Of a DNA stretch of 64,000 nt, positions 1 to 11,600 are shown one piece after another. The notes beneath the pieces are model-generated. The model ran no database searches. It saw only the letters and a list, made by a program, of their open reading frames with translations, and was not told where the DNA came from. Both the position numbers and the translations under genes were made by a program. The DNA is from Manihot esculenta (taxonomy: Eukaryota; Streptophyta; Magnoliopsida; Malpighiales; Euphorbiaceae). The DNA lies in assembly GCF_001659605.2 (NCBI RefSeq), contig NC_035172.2, positions 32,539,342-32,603,341 of the forward strand. Reading direction: 5' to 3'. Within the stretch, counting starts at the first letter, position 1, and the number at the start of each line of letters is the position of its first letter.

Positions 1-1975
1 AGGCCAGAAGACCAGGTGTTAATCCCACTTCATGAGAAGTTTCTAAGATATTTTATGTCAAGGCCGCAAGGTAGGCATATACCCAGCCAACCTTCCGGTT
101 GTTAGTCCTAAGAAGTTTTTAAGGCATTTCATGCCAAGGCTGCAAAATGGGTATACGCCAGGCTAGAAGACCACATGTTAATTCCGAGAAGTTTCTAAGG
201 CATTTAATGCTACATCTCAAGGCGGGTATATATAGGGATGTAAACGGGTAGCGTACCCGCGAAAATTAAACTACCCGAACCCGAATTCGATTTATATTAG
301 TAATATCCGAATCCGTTCTGAACCCGATTAAAAATTAATTTAAATTATCCGAATCCGTCTCAAACCCGATTATTATTATCCGAATAAAACCCGAACCCGT
401 TTAATTTTATATATTTTAATTAATAATTTATATAAAAAATATTTTTCATTAATAATTTTCATTTAAAAAATCTAATATTTCTAAAGAATATTTAAATTTA
501 AATTTTTAAATAAAAATATATAAAAAAAATTTATAAATATTATTGTAAAATATATTTTTTATATTAAATTAATTATTTATATAAACGGGTTCGGGTAGTG
601 GGTACCCTGTACATAAAACCGGAATCCGATCCGAACCCGCAACGGGTATTATTTTTAAAATCCGAACCCGTCCCAAATCCGATTATAACTATCCAAATCC
701 GTTCTATTAGGGTTCGGTCGGATCGGGTACCCGAAAATACCCGATCCGTTGCCATCCCTAGGTATATACCAGGCCAGAAGACTGGGTGTTAGTCCTACAT
801 CTCAAAAAATTTCTAAGGCATTTGATGCCAGGTTGCAAGGCGGAAATACACCAGGCCGACCTTCCGGGTATTAGTCCCGAGAAGTTTCTAAGGCATTGAA
901 TACTAGGCTGCAAGGAGAGAATACGCTAGGCCAGAAGACCGGGTGTTAGTCCCGTTCATGAAAAATTTCTAAGGCATTTCATACCAAGACCGCAAGGCGG
1001 GTATACGCTAGGCCAAAAGACCAAATGTTAGTCCCCAGAAGTTTCTAAGAAATTTCATGCCAAGGCACAAGATAGGTATATGCCAGACCGACCGACTGGG
1101 TATTAGTCCTGCTTCATGAGAAGTTTCTAAGGCATTTCATACCAAGGCCGCAAAGGAATATACGCTAGGCCAGGAGACCATCTGTTGGTTCCGAGAAGTT
1201 TCTAAGGCATTTCATGACAGACTGCAAGGCGGGTATACGTTAGGCCGACCGACTGGGTGTTAGTCTCGCTTCATAAAAAATTTCTAAGGCATTTGATATC
1301 CGAAAGCTTGTCAGGGCTGGAAAATGCCAGAAGCTCGTCAAGATTAGAAAAGGCCAAGGAGTGCGCAAGGATTAAAAAATGCCCGAAAGCTCGTTAGGGC
1401 TATAGAAAGCCCAAAAGCATACCAGGGCTGGAAAATGACCGGAAGCTCACAAAAGTATTTGATGCCCAAAAGCTCGTTATGGCTAAAGAAAGCTCAGAAG
1501 CATGCCAGGCCGACCGACTGGGTGTTAGTCCTGCTTCACAAAAAGTTTCTAAGGCATTTGATGCCTGAAAGATCGTCAGGACTGGAAAATGCCTAGAAAC
1601 TTATCAAGATTAAAAAAGGCCAAGGAGCTCGCAAGGGTTAAAAAATTTCTGGAAGTTTGTTAGGGCTACAGAAAGCCTAGAAGCATACCAGGGCTGGAAA
1701 ATGCCCATAAGCTCGCAAAGGCATTTGATGTCCAGAAGCTCGTAAAGGCATTTGATGTCCGAAAGCTCATTAAGGCTAGAGAAAGGCTGGAAGCACGCTA
1801 GATTTGAAAAATGCCTAAAAGTCCATAAAGGCTAGAAAAGGTCAAGGAGCTCGTAAGGGGTAGAAAAATATACAGAAGCCCGCAAAGGCATTTGATGGTA
1901 GAAAACTCGTCAAAGCTAGAGAAAGTCTGGAAGCACTCTACGGCTAAAAAATGTCTGGAAACTTATCAAGGCATT
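1..1975 (+). repeat. Diverged tandem repeat array in the 3' region of T0
   Basis: Units of about 75-85 bp recur, with a recognisable order: a GCAAGGCGGGTATACGCC-like block, AGAAGACCGGGTGTTAGTCC, then GAAGTTTCTAAGGCATTTCATGCC. From about 1300 to 1975 a second, related unit dominates, with GGCATTTGATGCCCGAAAGCTC and GGGCTGGAAAATG blocks. Copies are diverged and irregular in length. Arrays of this kind are common 3' of pol in Tat-lineage elements. No ORF of note is present. The array is interrupted by a MITE at 233-760. Confidence 0.8.
233..760. mobile_element. hAT-like MITE with 8-bp target-site duplication
   Basis: The 528-bp AT-rich insert begins TAGGGATG and ends CATCCCTA, giving short inverted termini, followed inside by GTAAACGGGTAG at one end and CCGTTGC at the other. 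It is flanked by the direct repeat GGTATATA (225-232 and 761-768). An 8-bp duplication with TAGGG-type ends fits the hAT superfamily. There is no transposase, so it is non-autonomous. The interior contains several GGGTACCCG and CCGAACCCG palindromic pieces. Short ORFs across it are chance. Confidence 0.8.
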
Positions 1976-2137
1976 ATTGTATCACTCAAATCAATTTTTG
2001 TCAAGACAAGATCTTAAACTTGACTAATCGACAGTGCAAGCAAGAAGAAAGCAAGAACATCATGCATCAGCCGGACAAATAAGCCACATGATCCAGATCA
2101 TGAAGACAACTGTCACTTTCAAATCTAAAGAATTGAA

Positions 2138-2155
2138 GGCAAGCAGGGGGGCCTC
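2138..2155 (+). other. Polypurine tract of T0
   Basis: A purine-rich stretch with a run of six G (GGCAAGCAGGGGGGCC) lies immediately before the LTR start. The minus strand of E5 has CAGCAGGGAGACCTC in the same place before its 3' LTR, supporting a plus-strand priming role. Confidence 0.55.
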
Positions 2156-2770
2156 TGATGCTATATAAGACTCGCCCAAAGTAGACAGTGATTTGTCACT
2201 ATAAGATTGGGCCATGTGGCAAGGATCTGATAAACTAATATGCAATCACATCCATAGAAAGGAAGGCTCGGATGACCATGGTGCCCGAATCTAAAGAGAA
2301 AAGGAGACCCTAGTACTTTAGGATAAGTCTGCCTCAGGTCGGATAAGACTCGCCCTCATAACTTTAGGGTGAGACTCCATAAGAAAGTTACTGTTAACAA
2401 CTGCAATCTAGCAGATTCCCTTCACGCTTTTGATCATGGGATTCCCGACTAATTAGCCGGTGAAAATCCTTTACCAACGAGCCGGCCACATCATTGACGG
2501 ATTATTAGGAAATACTATATTTATACTCACTTTCTTACAATATAAATGGAGAACAATCACAGCAGCAAAGATACATTATTTTTTCACACTACTCAAATCT
2601 TAAGTAATTCATTGCATTTTCTCCATTTTTCAGTAAACTAACTTGAATATCAGAGTGATTATCTTGAGCACCCACTACCACTTTACATTCTCTTCCATGT
2701 AAATTTAGTCAATCACAGTACAATTCCATTTTAGGCATGTCATCATTTTATTTTGAGCAAGGTTACATAT
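2156..2770 (+). repeat. 3' LTR of T0
   Basis: The LTR starts TGATGCTATATAAG. A TATA-like ACAATATAAATGGAGAAC at about 2538-2553 matches GTATAAAGGGAGAAC in the E5 LTR (minus strand near 44190). The distal part, including GCATGTCATCA, aligns with the distal E5 LTR. The 3' end is placed near TTACATA at about 2768 by comparison with E5. No target-site duplication can be tested because the left end is outside the window. Confidence 0.6.
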
Positions 2771-3428
2771 ATAAATTAATTTTATAATTTTTTATAAACT
2801 TAATAATTCTTTTAAATAGACGTAATTTTTTTAATTTTCCTATTCATTTACTTTTTAATAAAATTAAATAAGAAGTATTCAAATATTAGCTAAATCATAG
2901 TAATTCATAAATTTTAAAATATTTATATAAAATTTCAATTTTATTTTATTAAATAATGTCATTATTAATTATTACAAGTTACCATTATTAAAAATATTTT
3001 AAATATTTTATCTAATTAGAATATTTATTTAATATTTATATTTAAAATAAAATAATGTAATAAAAAAAATAAATAATTCAATGCCTAACTTTTTTTACTT
3101 TTTCTTTTATTTACATGCTTTATTAAATGTTAGCCATCAATATGCTTAAAAAGTTTTCACATAACTAAATATTTTGCTCTCCATTTGAAATCAAAAATTT
3201 TATAAAAATTTAATTCAATTCATTTTTTTTAAATTTTTATTTAAAATAAAAAAATTTAAAATTTTTTAATTTAAAAAATTTGTATCACATAGGAAAATAA
3301 AATCATGAATGGATTTGTAAGAATTCATTAAAATTTTTTTCTTGTAAAATCATTTATACTAAATAAAGAGTAAAGGAAATTGATAATATAATTAGACAAC
3401 TAAAATGACATGGTTGTACAAATATCTC

Positions 3429-3487
<59 letters not shown>

Positions 3488-3893
3488 ATAATACTTTTTA
3501 ATTTAATAATAATAATAATAATAAATAATACTTTTTAATTTAAAATTTAAAATTCTTTTATATTGAAAGTGATGTGGTCGAAAATACTTTTTATATGACT
3601 TGATAACCTGCAAAGTCAGAATAATATTCAAGTGGGCGAGTAAAATAAATATTACAAGCAATAATTAGTAAGTAGTAGAATGTCGTATTTTGAACACGTA
3701 TTCTCTATGACTTATTTATAGTAAGAAGATTAGATTAATTAGTAAATTTTTTAAAAATCTAGTTTGTATTAACTAATAGATAAAAAATTGAATGGTAAGA
3801 AGCAAAACTCTTTAAAATTGCCAATGCACTAAGGCCAGTTAGTTTTTGTTATAACCGAATATCGTCATAAGAGTTTCAAACTCTACATTTGGG
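2771..3893. other. AT-rich spacer, no gene seen
   Basis: Very AT-rich sequence with many short poly-A and poly-T tracts and stops in all frames. The only clear structure is the (AAT)n microsatellite. I see no RNA gene and no transposon termini. Confidence 0.7.
3430..3485. repeat. (AAT)n microsatellite
   Basis: About 18 uninterrupted AAT units, followed about 20 bp later by a shorter block of about six units (3504-3522). Likely length-polymorphic. Confidence 0.95.
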
Positions 3894-4349
3894 TAGGGGT
3901 GAGCAGTATTCGGTTCAAATTGAAAAAATCGACCGAACCGAATCGATTTGAAAATTTGGTTCGATTTTTTATATATTTTGGTTCGGTTTGGTTTTTAATT
4001 TTAGAAATTTCGGTTCGGTTCGGTCTTGATCAGAAAAAACTGAAAAAATCGAACCGATTAGTGATAATAATATATATTTTAAATAATATAGAGAAATTAA
4101 ATCATATTAAAATTAAAATATTTTAATTAAATTTTAAAATATTAAAAATAAAATATAAAAAATAAAAAAATTATTAAAAATTGAAACCGATCAAACTGAA
4201 TCGAATCGAACCGAATCAGACCGGTTCGATTTGATTCGGTTTCTGGCTAAAATCGATTTGGTTCGATTTTCATAAACACTAAAATTTCGATTTTTGATTT
4301 ATTCAGTTCGGTTCTATTTTAAATCGAACCGACCGAATGCCTACCCGTA
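3894..4349. mobile_element. hAT-like MITE with 8-bp target-site duplication
   Basis: The 456-bp element has imperfect inverted ends: left TAGGGGTGAGCAGTATTCGG, right (reverse complement) TACGGGTAGGCATTCGG. It is flanked by CATTTGGG at 3886-3893 and 4350-4357. The interior is AT-rich with many GGTTCGGTTTGG-like and CGAACCGA blocks. It has no transposase. The 75-codon ORF across it is low-complexity and not a gene. The 8-bp duplication and TAGGG-type end point to hAT. Confidence 0.8.
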
Positions 4350-4357
4350 CATTTGGG

Positions 4358-5700
4358 TGGTTAAGTTTGGATGTCTGAACTTTTGATCATGAACATGTTA
4401 ATGCTTAGACTAAATAGAAGTCTACATTCGGGTAACACGTTTTAGGCGGGTACTGAATCATATAAAAAACTATTAATATGTATTTTTTTGAAAGACAGAA
4501 AAAATTAAATAAAAATTATTAGAGAAAAAAAGAATGAAATTATTTATTACATATTTTTTAACATGGAAACTTACAATATTAAATAATAGGGAGCTTTATG
4601 ATAATAAAATTAAAATTAAAAAAATTTTAAAAAAATAAATTCAAATTAAATGATTAAATTGAAAATATAATTAAAATTAGAGAATTGTGGGTAAAAATTA
4701 CCCTAATTTCAATGACATACGTACTCTTCAAATTAACTTAATTTAAAAAATTAAGAAATTATTTGGTTTAAATAACTTTTATTGAATTTTGTTGAAAAAT
4801 TCAACGTATTTACTTCATTTATAATTATAATTTTTTAAAAATCAAATTTAATTAATTTCTATATATAATTTAATTCTAACGATTCCTTTTTAACTTCAAA
4901 AAAATTTCGTTTTAAATAAATTAAAATTTTATATAATTTATTTAAATTTTTTCTTTTAAAATATATCATGACAAACAGATAAATTATACATTTGATTTCT
5001 GTTTTTAAAAATCAGTTTCATATAATTGATTATAGTTAAAATTAAATTACATTAATTTTGATAAAAATTGAAATAAATTTCATAAACTTAAATAATATGT
5101 TTTGACCTAAAATATTTTATACTATATTATAATTTACCAACTTTTAAAATTTAATTTAATTTATTAACTAAAATTATGGTTAATCTTAAAAATTTTAATT
5201 TTATTATTAAAAAATAAAATTTAAAATATAAATGTAATTTTTTATAAATTTCTCGATTATTTTATTTAATAGCACAGTTTTTAATTTTGATCATATTATT
5301 TTTATTTATTTAGTTTAAATTAAAAATACTCACTTAATCTCAGTCCCTTTCACACATTGTAACACATGATTAACAAGTTAACAGTTTAGACTCGATCGAA
5401 TTAATAAAATAAAGATTTTATTGAAATAAAAATAAAAATAAAAATATTTAATTAATATAAATTAAAATAAAAATACACATAGAGATAGAAGGGTAAGAAA
5501 GGAAAAGAGGAAGGAATTGGAAAGAAGAGAAGGGAGGGAGGGGACAAGGGAAAACAGGGGGAAGAAAGTGGTGATTGGGAGACAAGAAAGCGGCATTTGA
5601 AGTCCGTTTGCCGGATGGTGAATCTCTCGTTTTCTCTCTCTAATTAAACACCCCAACAATAAAATACTATTTAATTATTTTCTAAAAAATTAAAATTAAA
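4358..5700. other. AT-rich spacer with a purine-rich block
   Basis: Mostly AT-rich and featureless. Between about 5470 and 5590 the plus strand is strongly purine-biased (GGGAGGGAGGGGAC and similar), followed by a CT-rich TTTTCTCTCTCT. The 65-residue minus-strand ORF there is a by-product of the purine bias. Confidence 0.6.
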
Positions 5701-5850
5701 ATGGGCCCCATCAAAGCATCATCAACTGCTTTCCTCGTTCTTTGCATGCTTGGGCACAGAGCCTCCTCCTCATGGTCCATGTCCACTTGCCCCATGCATG
5801 CCTACCATACCCCATCATCATTCACGTCATCCCACGTCATTCCCATTTAA
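5701..5850 (+). CDS. Short ORF of 49 codons, function unknown
   Basis: An ATG opens a 49-codon frame ending TAA in a short island of ordinary base composition (5700-5850) inside AT-rich DNA. The first 22 residues are moderately hydrophobic (TAFLVLCMLG) and could act as a signal peptide. The remainder is rich in Ser, Thr, His and Pro with one Cys. I do not recognise a family. No splice sites, poly-A signal or paralogue are visible, and the length is compatible with chance. Listed because this is one of the few stretches here that looks single-copy. Confidence 0.15.
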   Translation: MGPIKASSTAFLVLCMLGHRASSSWSMSTCPMHAYHTPSSFTSSHVIPI

Positions 5851-6768
5851 ATCTTTTTTATTTTCCTTAATCTATCATTTTTTACTCTGATACAATTATT
5901 TTTTTAAAAAATAATCTAATTAAATTAAAATAAGTAGTTTTTTTTACTAAAAATTTTAAAAAATATTAACTAAATAAAAATAATTTTTACATTTTTTAAA
6001 ATTTTTTAATTTTTTATCTGAATTATTCTAATTAAACAAAATTTTAATTTTAATTTTAATTATTTTTTTATAAAAAATTAATTATTTTTATAATTATTAT
6101 TTAATAACAATAATAATAATTTAATATTTTTTCTTTTCTTTTCTTTTTACCTTGTAATACAACATTGCATTAATAAGTTCCTTTCCAGAGTAAAAACATT
6201 ATAAGAAGAATGTGTTCAACAACTTAATCCCTATGACATTCAAATAATCTAATCTAGTCTAAGATTGCACAAACAAAGCCAAGCCTAGCTCAACATCCAA
6301 ACAAAATCATATCCTCTAAGATCCAATCTGCTCAAACCTTATCAATTGCCTAATTAGCACCGTTTTCAGCATGATCCAACTATCCGGACAATACAACAAC
6401 ATCAGGCAGACAAGCATCAACAAAGGTGAATAAACTTTTCCATATAGCACCCAATGGCAACAAAGCAAGCTTGATCCTCACCGTGATTATAAACTCATCA
6501 ATCATGCATAATCAAATCAATTTTGATAGAGTTCTTATGACATGAGGAAAGCCATACTTAGAGCGGATTAACCATTGTAGGTAGACAGATAGCTTTGAGA
6601 CGAAAACACAGAGTCTAAATTCAAAACTTGTATTAGTATTGAATTAACCTAAAAAAAAAAAATTCTCTTTCTAGTCATGCGCAAAGCTTGAAATCAAAAG
6701 TACGATACAGGAAAAAAAAATCGCCATCCAAGCAGTGAATAGGAAGAGCAAAAAACTAACAATATTCT
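5851..6768. other. Non-coding spacer, origin not recognised
   Basis: AT-rich to about 6160, then a more balanced stretch (6170-6640) with no ORF over 60 codons. It may be decayed transposon DNA, since the LINE tail begins just to its right, but I cannot align it to anything else in the window. Confidence 0.5.
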
Positions 6769-6796
6769 TTTTTTTTTTAACTAACAAGAGACTTGC
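6769..6796 (-). mobile_element. 3' tail of a LINE (poly-A on the minus strand)
   Basis: A run of about 11 T on the plus strand reads as a poly-A tail on the minus strand, in the orientation expected from the RNase H and zinc-binding domains at 16231-17600. E1 is inserted 17 bp from it, leaving this tail on its left. The last five bases (CTTGC) are the E1 target-site duplication. Confidence 0.5.
6792..6796. repeat. Target-site duplication of E1, left copy (CTTGC)
   Basis: CTTGC directly precedes the terminal TGTAACG of E1 and recurs at 16226-16230 directly after its terminal TTACA. Confidence 0.9.
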
Positions 6797-8537
6797 TGTA
6801 ACGACCCGAAAATCGGACCGCTATCGGCGCTAGGATCCGGGTCGACTTAAGGCCGCCGGGACCCGTAGCAAGCCAAACATACATCCTGGAAACCTGTATA
6901 ATCCCATACATGATCAACAACATGCATAAAAATTTAAACTTTTCTTTCATTTCTCATACACCAAACTCAACCTGTGCATGCACTAAAACATAATCATAAA
7001 CTGGACCCCTCTGTGGGATCTCGTCAATGCCCCAATGGGCGATATACATGTGTTGAGTTGGCTAACATCTGTATTATCAAATATCTAAGATCATGCATCA
7101 ACAAGGGATTACAATACTCATAGGGTCAAGCACATCTATAACCTCAATATACCTCATTACATAACATACTGTAATCTCTTACATTACATCATAGTACAAT
7201 TGTCATGTCCACAATCTAACTATTACATAGACATACTTCAAAACTCTGGCTAACCTCCTAGTCTACCCTGTACCTGCACATCTGGGGTTAGGGGAGAGGG
7301 GTGAGCTACAAAGCCCAGTGAGCAGAATAGTGAAATCATATAATAAAATTTCATGCTTTCATGAAATGCAACATATCACAACAAATCACATCTCGGATGG
7401 TATTGTCACCAATAGTCCTCTACATAGTCCAACTGTGCCGGGACGTAGAATGGGTACAACCGGTCTTTCTCTTAACATAACATATCATACAGTCCAACTA
7501 TGCCAGGGACGTAGAATGGGTACAACCTGGACTTCCTCTTACATCGTGCCAGGGACGTAGAATGGGTACAACCTGGACTTCCATACCATCTCATGCCATA
7601 GCATCATCATATCATATGAGGACTAAAGGGTCATCCAATAACCAATCCACATCAACATCATAAATGCAATGCAACATATTCGTGAATACTAATGCAAACA
7701 ACCTACTATATCTCATGGCATTCATGATGCATGGATCATGCTCAAAATTCATACTTCATTTATTTTAAAACTTTAAGGTTTATTCCACTCACCTCTGGCT
7801 AGCTCTGACAAACTCTGTAGCAGCTGGCTCACTGCTGGGGTCCTCGGTTCCTCGAGTCCGAACCTACACAGGTGGACTCCAATGAGGGACCAAACATACA
7901 TAAACATAACTCTAATATACTCCCCAAAAACCCCTAAAACATCATAAAACAACTACATAAAAACATGCAAGAAATGGCTGGACAGGGCACTTTCGGCGGC
8001 AGGTTCGGCGGCCGAAAGTCCCTCCAGAGCCGAAAGTCAGGCAGGTTCGGCGGCACCTTCGGCGGCCGAAACTCCCAGACAGAGGCGAAACTCATGCATG
8101 TTCGGCGGCACCTTCGGCGGCCGAAAGTCCCAGACAGAGACGAAAGTCTCTTTTCGGGGGCAACTTCGGCAGCCAAAAGGCCTGCCTCCCCAGCCATGTT
8201 CGGCGGCCGAAAGTGCCTCCGCATGCATGCCATGTTCGGCGGCCGAACTTGACTTTCTGCGGCCGAACCTGGTCTTCCCTCACTCATGCTTTCGGGGGCC
8301 TAACGTGCCTCCAAAATGCATGCATGTTCGGCGGCCGAACTTGACTTTCGGCGGCCGAACCTGGGTTTTCCTCTAAAGACTTTTCACACAAAAACTCATT
8401 AAATTTTCATACTTAAAATCATGAAATACCTTAAAACATTTTATGAAAACATGATTCTACCCTACTAGAGGCTTCCGACATCCGAGATTCCACCGGACGG
8501 TAGGAATTCCGATACCGGAGTCTAGCCGGGTATTACA
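6797..8537 (-). repeat. E1 3' LTR, with 586-bp internal deletion
   Basis: The LTR is 1741 bp against 2327 bp for its partner. The two align up to GGCCGAAAGTGCCT at about 8205. Beyond this the 3' LTR continues with the sequence that in the partner follows a second copy of the same 14-mer about 586 bp further on. The deletion removes the TATA box, the transcription-start area and the donor-like GTAAGAG, so this LTR should be promoterless. Confidence 0.9.
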
Positions 8538-8552
8538 TTCTCCCCCCCTTAA
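8538..8552 (-). other. E1 polypurine tract
   Basis: On the minus strand AAGGGGGGGAGAA lies directly before the 3' LTR. The same tract precedes the 3' LTR of E2 and E3. Confidence 0.85.
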
Positions 8553-8648
8553 GAACATTCGTCCCCGAATGTACCTCAACTAGCACACATAGCATGGCAT
8601 AAAACATAACATACATACATAGCACATAAAACTCACAGGGAACTAACC

Positions 8649-11600
8649 TCAGAAAAGATAAGGGTATTGCTAGAGCATGGACTCCCGTGTCTCCCAAGTG
8701 CATTCCTCCAAATTGTGGTGGTTCCACAGGACTTTCACCATCGGGATTTCCTTGTTTCTTAACTTTCTGATCTGGGTGTCTAGGATCCGTACTGGCTGTT
8801 CAACATAAGTGAGATCCTCTTGGACCTCCACATCAGGCTCACGAAGAACCTTGCTCGGATCTGACACAAACTTCCTCAACATTGAAACGTGGAAAACCGG
8901 ATGGATTCTTCCCATTGAAGCAGGTAAATCCAGCTTGTACGACACATTCCCAATCTTTTGCAAGATTTCAAAGGGTCCGATGTATCGTGGGGCTAGTTTA
9001 CCTTTCTTCCCAAAGCGAACCACTACTTTCATTGGAGACACCTTAAGCAATACCAGATCCCCCTCCTGAAACTCTAACTGTCTTCTGCGGACGTCTGCAT
9101 AGCTCTTCTGTCTGCTTGCAACAGTCTTGATTCTCTCTCTGATTATGGGTACCACCCTGCTGGTGATCTCTACTAGCTCAGGCCCTGCCAAGGCCTTTTC
9201 TCCAACTTCTTCCCAGCAAACAGGTGATCTGCACTTCCTTCCGTACAAAGCTTCATATGGAGCCATCCCGATGCTAGCATGATGGCTGTTGTTGTAGGCA
9301 AACTCCACCAAAGGTAGATGCTGCCTCCAAGAACCGCCAAAGTCCAGCGCACACATTCTGAGCATATCCTCGATAGTCTGGATGGTCCTTTCTGACTGTC
9401 CGTCAGTCTGGGGGTGGAAGGTAGTACTGAAATCCAGCCTAGTACCCATGGCATTCTGCAGACTCCGCCAAAACCTGGAGGTGAACTGGGGCCCTCTATC
9501 TGACACTATCGAAACAGGAACCCCATGCAGCCTGACGATCTCGTCCACATACACCTGCGCCAACTTGTCCACAGAGTAGCCACTCCTGACAGGAATGAAG
9601 TGAGCAGATTTGGTGAGTCTGTCCACAATCACCCATATGGAGTCCACTCTGTTGGACGCCGCCGGTAACCCCACTACGAAGTCCATAGCTATATTTTCCC
9701 ATTTCCATTCTGGAATAGGTAGCGGGTTAAGCATTCCAGCCGGCTTCTGATGTTCCAGCTTCACCCTCTGACACACTTCGCAGGCTGACACAAACTGTGC
9801 CACTTCTTTCTTCATAGCTGGCCACCAATAAACCTTCTTCAAATCTTGATACATCTTGGTGGCTCCGGGGTGAATGCTGTATCTTGCATTATGAGCCTCC
9901 CTCATAATGTCTCCCTTTAATCCGATGTCATCTGGTACACAAAGTCTGCTCCCATAGCGGAGGATCCCCTTGCTGTCGAATCTGAACTCACTATCATTGC
10001 CTGACTGAACAGTCCTGGCAATCTTCACTAACTCCGGGTCCTCATGCTGTTTCTGAGCCACCTGCTCTAGAAACATGGGTGCCACTCTCATCTGGGCCAC
10101 CAAGGCACCTGTACCAGACAACTCCATCTGTAGACCTTCCTCAATGAGCTTGTAGAACTCCTTCACCACTGGCCTCCTCTCTGCCGATACGTGGGATAAA
10201 CTACCGAGTGACTTCCGGCTTAGGGCGTCTGCCACGACATTCGCCTTACCCGGATGATACTGAATCTTGCAATCATAGTCACTCAGCAGCTCCACCCATC
10301 TCCTCTGCCTCAAGTTCAAATCTCTTTGACTCAAGATGTACTGCAGGCTCTTATGATCTGTAAAGATCTCACATTTTACCCCATAGAGGTAGTGCCTCCA
10401 CATCTTGAGTGCAAAGATTACTGCTGCCATCTCAAGGTCATGTGTGGGGTAATTCAACTCATGCTTCTTCAGCTGCCTAGAAGCATAAGCAATCACCCTC
10501 TCATTCTGCATCAGTACACAACCCAGTCCCACACGGGACGCATCACAAAAGACTGTAAAGTCCTCATCACTAGATGGCAGAGCTAAAACTGGTGCTGAAG
10601 TCAACCTCTTCTTAAGCTCTTCAAAACTCTCTTCGCACTGGTCGGTCCACATAAACTTCTGATTCTTCCTGGTTAGTCTGGTCAGAGGAGCTGCTATCTT
10701 TGAGAAGTCCTGAATGAACCTCCTGTAGTAACCTGCCAAACCCAAGAAACTTCTAATCTCTGTCACTGAAGTGGGTCTGGGCCAGTTAGCCACAGTTTCC
10801 GTCTTCTTGGGGTCTACCTCTATACCATTCTCTGACACTACATGCCCCAAGAACGAAATGCTCCTTAGCCAGAACTCACACTTAGAGAACTTGGCATACA
10901 AGCCATGTTCCCTCAAAGTCTGCAAGACCAACCGCAGATGATGGGCATGCTCCTCTGCATTCCTGGAATACACTAAGATATCATCTATGAAGACAATAAC
11001 GAAGTGATCCAGGTATTGGCTAAACACCCTGTTCATGAGATCCATGAATGCTGCAGGGGCGTTGGTTAACCCGAACGGCATTACAAGGAACTCAAAATGC
11101 CCATATCTGGTCCTGAAGGCTGTCTTCGGCACATCCTCCTCCCTTATCCTTAACTGATGGTACCCCGATCTCAAATCTATTTTGGAGAAACAACCTGCTC
11201 CGGCTAGCTGGTCGAATAGATCATCGATCCTTGGCAATGGGTACTTATTCTTGGTAGTGACTTTGTTCAACTGTCTGTAGTCGATACAAAGTCTAAGGGA
11301 TCCATCATTCTTTCTCACGAATAGAACTGGTGCACCCCAAGGTGAAGTGCTCGGTCGGATGAAGCCCTTTTCTACCAACTCTTGCAACTGTTCTTTCAAC
11401 TCCTTTAACTCTGCTGGGGCCATCCTGTAGGGAGGGATAGAGATCGGTCTAGTTTCAGGCACCAACTCTATCTCGAACTCTATCTCCCTAGCAGGTGGTA
11501 AACCTGGAAGCTCATCCGGAAAAACATCCTGAAACTCTCTGACAACTGGCACCGAGGCCGGCTCCCTGACCTGACTGTCTGGCTCTCTCACATGAGCTAA

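Larger units (their letters stand above)
1..2770 (+). mobile_element. 3' part of a Tat-type Ty3 LTR retrotransposon, cut by the window edge (T0)
   Basis: The stretch holds non-coding tandem repeats, then a purine-rich tract, then an LTR beginning TGATGCTATATAAG at 2156. The same order occurs in E5 (43972-47215), whose minus strand matches the sequence around the polypurine tract and the first bases of the LTR. Both elements also share a roughly 79-bp repeat carrying a GTGTTAGTCCC / GCGTTGGTCCC core. Gag and pol would lie left of position 1. Lineage is inferred from E5, where a protease remnant and a degenerate Asp-type primer site are visible. The right end of the LTR is only approximate. Confidence 0.6.

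Noticed and set aside
598..792. ORFs on both strands across 573-792
   Set aside because: They fall within the terminal part of the first MITE and are mirrored because its sequence is palindrome-rich.
3899..4126. 75-codon ORF
   Set aside because: Translation of the MITE GGTTCGGTTT repeats and flanking AT-rich sequence; no domain.
5462..5659. 65-codon minus-strand ORF rich in Leu, Phe and Ser
   Set aside because: Product of the purine-rich block. Composition alone explains it.
7934..8376. Overlapping ORFs on both strands rich in GGRFGGR, FRPPKVPP and similar (also at 15036-15408, 18487-19461, 25042-25970, 30264-30734, 34094-34578, 40117-40587, 58831-59199)
   Set aside because: They lie inside LTRs and arise because the repeated GGCGGCC motif is free of stops in several frames. 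They have no conserved start, are not kept between LTR copies, and would read the promoter and leader regions.
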